The translations under genes and the position numbers were made by a program. The notes beneath the pieces were generated by a model. The model was given only the letters and a program-made list of their open reading frames with translations, did not search any database and had not been told where the DNA came from. Below, piece after piece: positions 61,413 through 64,000 of a stretch of 64,000 bases of DNA (position 1 is the stretch's first letter; every line of letters begins with the position of its first letter). This stretch comes from G963708235 sp963708235 (GTDB lineage Bacteria > Actinomycetota > Acidimicrobiia > Spongiisociales > UBA5794): contig OY970200.1 in the NCBI GenBank assembly GCA_963708235.1, positions 1,736,001 through 1,800,000 of the forward strand. Reading direction: 5' to 3'.

Positions 61413-64000
61413 TCAGCCCTTGGCGTCCGCCAGGTTCGGCCCGGTACCGGCGTCGATCCGGAGCGGTACCCGGAGATCGACGATCCCCTCCATCACTTCG
61501 CAGGTGAGCGCCGAGACCTCGTCCACCTCGTCGTCGGGAACCTCCAGCACCAACTCGTCGTGGATCTGGAGCAGCATCTCGGCGGCGGAACCGTTCTTCC
61601 GCAGCCGATGGTCCAGCACCACCATCGCCTTCTTGATGATGTCGGCCGCAGAGCCCTGGATCGGGGCGTTGAGCGCCATCCGCTCCCCCATCTGGCGGTC
61701 CCGGAAGTTGGAACTGGAGAGTTCCGGGAGGTAGCGGCGCCGCCCGAGCAGCGTGGTGGTGTACCCGGCCTGGCGCGCCTCGTCCACGATTCCCTGCATG
61801 AACGCCCTGACCTCGGGGAACTGCTCGAAGTACGCCTCCATCTGGTGGCCGGCCTCCTCGCGGGACACCTCGAGCCGTTGCGCCAACCCGTAGGCCTCCA
61901 TCCCGTAGAGCAGCCCGAAGTTGACCACTTTGGCCCGGCGACGCATCTCCTTGGTGACGTCCTCCAGGGGGACACCGGCGATCCGGGCGGCGGTGGCGGT
62001 GTGGATGTCGACGTCGTTGGCGAATGCCTCGACCAGCCCGGCATCACCCGAGAGATGGGCGAGGATCCGCAGCTCGATCTGGGAGTAGTCGGCCACCAGC
62101 AGCGTGTGCCCGGGCGCCGACACGAACGCACGGCGGATGATCCGACCCTCTTCGGAGCGGACCGGGATGTTCTGCAGGTTGGGCTGTTCCTGCGAGAGCC
62201 GCCCGGTCGATGCCGCCATCTGGTTGAAACGCCCCCGGACCCGGCCATCGGCCTCGATCAGCGGGAGCATCGCATCGACATAGGTGGACCGCAGCTTCTC
62301 CAGCTCGCGGAACCGCAACAGGTGGTCCACCACGGGATGTTCGGTACGGAGCTTCTCCAGGACGGAGGCGTCGGTGCTGGGGACACCCTTGGGGGTCTTC
62401 TTCAGCACCGGCAGCGACAACCGGTCGTACAGGATCTCACGGAGCTGCAGGGTGGAATTGACGTTGAACGGGCCACCCGCCGCCTCGTGGATCTCGCCCT
62501 CGAGCACTCCGAGACGGTCACGGAGATCGATGCTGAGCTGTTCGAGGAACGGTCGGTCGACCCCGACCCCGGTGTGTTCCATCCGGGCCAGCACCGGCAC
62601 CAGCGGCAACTCGATCTCTTCGTAGAGCTCGGTGCCCCCACGGGCGGCGAGCTGTTCCCGGAGCGGGCCGATCAGACGTGCCGTGGCAACGGCGCGCCGA
62701 CCCGCCGCCTCCAGATCCGGTCCGGTGCCGTCGAAGTCGAACGCCCCCTGGGACGTGGCGGCCTGCTCCCCGGAAGCGGCGTCCAGGGTGAGACCGAGCT
62801 GACGGAGCGCCAGTTCCTCCAGATCCGGGGTGCGTTGCGCCGGGTTGATCAGGTAGGCGGCCAGGGCGGTGTCGAACCCGGCCGTGGCGACCGCACCGTC
62901 GCTGTCGAGAAGTTGACGCAGCACCCCCTTGACGTCATGGGAGGCAAGCCGGACCCCGGCGTCGAGATGCGGGTCGAGCAGACCCAGATCGTCGACCGGG
63001 ACGTAGCTGGCAGGACCCGTGCCGCCGTCGATCACCAGCCCGAGTAGCTCCCCGCCCTGACGGACCGGTTCGACCACGAGCAGGCCGTCGCTGACGGTGA
63101 GGTCGCTGGGATCGGAGGCGACGACGACCTCGACCTCGATCTCGTCGGTCTCCACCGGCGCCTGACCCCCGATCTCGAGCAGCCGCTCCCACAGGATGCG
63201 GAAGGCGAGCCCATCGAAGACGGTCTTGACCCGGTCCGGATCCCATCCGGAGACCTCCGCCGCCGCCAGGTCGACATCGCCGATCGGGACGTCGTAGACG
63301 AGTTCCATGATCTGGCGGTTGAGGAATACCTGGTCGTGGTGGGCGGCGAGGTTCTCCACCAGCTTCGGGGTCAGGTCGTCGAGATGTTCGTAGATGCCTT
63401 CCAGCGAACCGTACGTGGCGACGAGACGCTCCGCCGTCTTCTCCCCCACCCCGGGCACCCCGGGAAGGTTGTCGGAAGGGTCGCCGCGGAGGGCGGCGTA
63501 GTCGCGGTACTGCGTCGGGGGGATCCCGTAACGCTCCTGCACCCAGGCGGCGTCGGCAGTGACGGTGTCGGAGATGCCCCGTCGGGTGTAGAGCACGGCG
63601 ATGTCGTCGTCGACGAGTTGGAAGGCGTCGCGGTCGCCGGTGACCACCAGCACCTGCCAGCCTTCTCCCTTGGCCCGGGTGGCCAGCGTGGCAATCACAT
63701 CGTCGGCCTCGTAGCCGGGAGCCTCGATCTGGCGGATCCCCAGCGCCTCCAGCACCTCGTGGATCAATGGAAGTTGGCTACGGAACAGATCCGGTGGCGA
63801 CTCGCGCTGCGCCTTGTACTCGGGGAAGAGGTCCTTGCGGAACTGCGGGCCGCGCACATCCCAGGTCACCAGCACCGCATCGGGTCGTTCCTCGCCGAGC
63901 AGCTTGATCAGCATCGAGGTGAACCCGAACACCGCATTGGTCACCTGACCGGACGGGGTGGCCAGGTCGGACGGCAGGGCGTAGAAGGCGCGATAGGCGA
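61413..64000 (-). CDS. polA: DNA polymerase I, 5' end beyond the window
   Basis: At least 862 residues visible; the start is outside the window. Just inside the edge the frame reads AYRAFYALPSDLATPSGQVTNA, typical of the 5' nuclease N-terminus. Then the 5' nuclease (YEADDVIATLA, VVTGDRDAFQLV, PGVPGVGEKTA), a central domain lacking clear 3'-5' exonuclease carboxylates, and the polymerase (GRLSQEQPNLQNIPVRSEEG, DYSQIELRILAHLSGD, QIHDELVLEVPDDE). Roles: gap filling in excision repair and primer removal. Confidence 0.96.
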   Translation of the reverse strand, partial: AYRAFYALPSDLATPSGQVTNAVFGFTSMLIKLLGEERPDAVLVTWDVRGPQFRKDLFPEYKAQRESPPDLFRSQLPLIHEVLEALGIRQIEAPGYEADDVIATLATRAKGEGWQVLVVTGDRDAFQLVDDDIAVLYTRRGISDTVTADAAWVQERYGIPPTQYRDYAALRGDPSDNLPGVPGVGEKTAERLVATYGSLEGIYEHLDDLTPKLVENLAAHHDQVFLNRQIMELVYDVPIGDVDLAAAEVSGWDPDRVKTVFDGLAFRILWERLLEIGGQAPVETDEIEVEVVVASDPSDLTVSDGLLVVEPVRQGGELLGLVIDGGTGPASYVPVDDLGLLDPHLDAGVRLASHDVKGVLRQLLDSDGAVATAGFDTALAAYLINPAQRTPDLEELALRQLGLTLDAASGEQAATSQGAFDFDGTGPDLEAAGRRAVATARLIGPLREQLAARGGTELYEEIELPLVPVLARMEHTGVGVDRPFLEQLSIDLRDRLGVLEGEIHEAAGGPFNVNSTLQLREILYDRLSLPVLKKTPKGVPSTDASVLEKLRTEHPVVDHLLRFRELEKLRSTYVDAMLPLIEADGRVRGRFNQMAASTGRLSQEQPNLQNIPVRSEEGRIIRRAFVSAPGHTLLVADYSQIELRILAHLSGDAGLVEAFANDVDIHTATAARIAGVPLEDVTKEMRRRAKVVNFGLLYGMEAYGLAQRLEVSREEAGHQMEAYFEQFPEVRAFMQGIVDEARQAGYTTTLLGRRRYLPELSSSNFRDRQMGERMALNAPIQGSAADIIKKAMVVLDHRLRKNGSAAEMLLQIHDELVLEVPDDEVDEVSALTCEVMEGIVDLRVPLRIDAGTGPNLADAKG

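Overview
This window is a gene-dense, high-GC stretch of an actinobacterial chromosome. Almost every gene lies on the minus strand. The complete Pup-proteasome set (arc/mpa, dop, pup, prcB, prcA, then pafA-pafB-pafC) runs into tatA-tatC-helY in the order known from Mycobacterium. DUF4193, a PafBC-type WYL pair and a Tad pilus locus also fit Actinobacteria. A class such as Acidimicrobiia is my guess; nothing in the sequence proves it.

Layout. 1-11 kb: DUF4193 fragment, lipid kinase, HelY helicase, TatC, TatA/B, PafC, PafB, PafA, then a flotillin/NfeD pair and a plus-strand DUF2007 gene. 11-16 kb: PrcA, PrcB, Pup (ending Gly-Gly-Glu), Dop (frameshifted) and ARC/Mpa. 16-23 kb: ferredoxin, secreted PKD-domain protein, TrmI, a run of tiny membrane proteins, an OmpA/BON protein, a NUDIX hydrolase and tRNA-Leu(GAG). 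23-30 kb: a complete oligopeptide ABC transporter (oppA-B-C-D-F) and secG. 30-38 kb: gpmA, tpiA, pgk, gap, yvcK, rapZ, uvrC, i.e. lower glycolysis joined to the RapZ/YvcK module, but without whiA. 38.1-41.8 kb: the least ordinary part, about 2.5 kb of non-coding DNA with a 193-bp tandem-repeat array, one methyltransferase gene, and a second array of about 110 bp units. 41.8-45 kb: a tiny basic protein, two GT4 glycosyltransferases and a membrane protein. 45-51 kb: uvrA, uvrB (frameshifted) and coaE. 51-59 kb: a sensor kinase/response regulator pair beside a Flp/Tad pilus locus (flp, tadC, tadB, tadA, cpaE, cpaB; cpaB frameshifted). 59-64 kb: ribosomal protein S1 (frameshifted, with a long repetitive acidic N-terminus) and DNA polymerase I, cut by the window end.

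How it works together. The proteasome genes form two translationally coupled blocks. Pup is encoded in its ligation-ready Glu form, PafA attaches it to targets, ARC unfolds them, PrcAB degrades them, and Dop would remove Pup. PafBC are the neighbouring DNA-damage regulators. uvrA, uvrB, uvrC and polA provide nucleotide excision repair.

Most notable points: four conserved genes (dop, uvrB, cpaB, rpsA) each carry a single extra base. Two of these lie at the same local sequence, GAGCTTC. Sequence or assembly error is the leading explanation, but the pattern deserves a check. The other highlights are the two tandem arrays, a likely ATC start codon for oppD, and the repeat-rich tail of S1.
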